Part shown: one piece after another, positions 63,368 through 64,000 of the stretch
Layout of the letters: each line of letters begins with the position of its first letter
Numbering within the stretch: position 1 is the stretch's first letter
Assembly (NCBI GenBank): GCA_904063045.1
Contig: CAJFCJ010000005.1
Coordinates: forward strand, 3,342,165 to 3,406,164
Source: Dimorphilus gyrociliatus
Lineage: Eukaryota > Annelida > Polychaeta > Dinophilidae
Reading direction: 5' to 3'
Length of the DNA: 64,000 nt
Notes under the pieces: generated by a model
Databases searched by the model: none
The model's input: only the letters and a program-made list of their open reading frames with translations
Told to the model about the DNA's origin: nothing
Translations under genes and position numbers: made by a program

Positions 63368-64000
63368 TTATGTAGCAGGCATAGTATTGTTACTATTTAT
63401 CTTTATATTTACATCTTTGTAATTTGGTGGTAAATCGGTTATTTTAAATGCATTATTTACGTATAAACTCTCTACATTTGCATCATTTTCCTCTTCTTTT
63501 CCTTTTTTATCTATTGTACTTATTCCTTCAACGTAAACGTTATCACTAGATAAAGGTAAGAGTGAGAAAATTTTCAATTGTGTTAAAGATTACACGTATT
63601 TAATTACTCCTTACATGCGTGGTCCTTGAAGTTTCTTAGGACTATCGGCAGTAACACCTATACCTGCCATACAACAGTTACACCATCCTTTCTTATAGAA
63701 AAAGATTATCAAGAGAATCAGCAAGATAGTTCCAACTGTTGAGAAGGTTAAAAAGCATGGTTAAACCCTCAATAGTTAAGGTTTTTACTAATTTATTTAC
63801 TTACCTATACAAGATACTATTATACCAGCAAGAACGCCATCTGTATTCTTTTTACTCTTGTCAAGTTTTGCACCAAGCAATGGTTGAAATGATGAAGATT
63901 CGATTGTTTTTTCCGTTGACTGTGTCAAAGAATAGCAAGTATGATTATCGGCACCTAATTTCATATTCAGCGGACAAGAGCAAGAGTAGGAACCATAATC
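63368..64000 (-). CDS. C-terminal part of an EGF-containing type I membrane protein (partial)
   Basis: The last three coding segments read here are 63805-64000 (continuing past the window edge), 63615-63735 and 63368-63545. The window edge cuts the 5' part. The first segment ends an EGF-like domain (DYGSYSCSCPLNMKLGADNH, then TC), followed by a Ser/Thr stalk. A transmembrane helix spans the join (GVLAGIIVSCI and VGTILLILLIIFFY), then KKGWCNCC, a likely palmitoylation site. The cytoplasmic tail is about 80 residues, acidic, with repeated short YVEG / YVNN tyrosine motifs. It may be a growth-factor-precursor or adhesion-type receptor; the N-terminal part is needed to decide. Confidence 0.72.

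Overview
This is an AT-rich animal (eukaryotic) nuclear window. Genes are split by mostly 50-110 bp GT-AG introns and packed on both strands. Content is conserved metazoan: KIF3A, ADAR2, EXTL3, RagC, HSPBAP1, eIF3c, Melted/VEPH1, METTL4, UPF0489/C5orf22, an ADAM protease and a dermatopontin-like protein. The neuropeptide F gene encodes a C-terminal RPRF-Gly-Arg, typical of protostomes, with a YYSIIGRPRF end most like molluscs and annelids. Short introns, short intergenic DNA and this set suggest a small-genome lophotrochozoan, possibly a compact-genome annelid. The species is an inference.

Layout. 0-8 kb: METTL4 (+), a UPF0489 protein (-), KIF3A (-) and, just upstream of KIF3A, a tandem duplicate with eroded motor motifs (-). 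8-14 kb: ADAR2-type editing deaminase (+), with a 1.37 kb intron holding two long hairpins, then a dermatopontin-like secreted protein (+). 13.6-16.8 kb: EXTL3 (-). 18-29.4 kb: RagC/D (+), HSPBAP1 (-), an ADAM-like metalloprotease (-) and eIF3c (+). 29.9-32.4 kb: an unrecognised coiled-coil gene built from 21 very small exons, all in phase 0 (+). 32.7-36.8 kb: ankyrin-repeat protein with an internal duplication (-). 38-39.3 kb: PLP-dependent D-cysteine desulfhydrase/ACC-deaminase-like enzyme (-). 41.9-43 kb: protein with four TM2 domains (-). 46.5-46.9 kb: small secreted four-cysteine peptide (+). 48 kb: tRNA-Val(AAC) (-). 48.5-51.3 kb: Melted/VEPH1 (-). 53.8-57.5 kb: lectin-CUB-like-sushi membrane receptor (+). 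58.7-59.6 kb: Dpy-30-domain protein (+). 61.4-62 kb: neuropeptide F (+). 63.4-64 kb: 3' end of an EGF-containing membrane protein (-).

The 36.8-48 kb and 51-53.8 kb stretches are gene-poor and rich in AT and CT microsatellites. Most genes are unrelated housekeeping or signalling genes. RagC and Melted both act in nutrient/TOR-insulin signalling, and NPF and the four-cysteine peptide are secreted signals, but nothing in the sequence shows co-regulation.

The points most worth attention are the all-phase-0 micro-exon gene, the motor-dead KIF3A duplicate, an ADAM with no prodomain, the ADAR-intron hairpins, and a 14-bp non-coding motif (consensus AACGCCATCTAACG) that recurs across the window. 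All exon joins were read by eye from splice consensus and reading-frame continuity; none has transcript support here.
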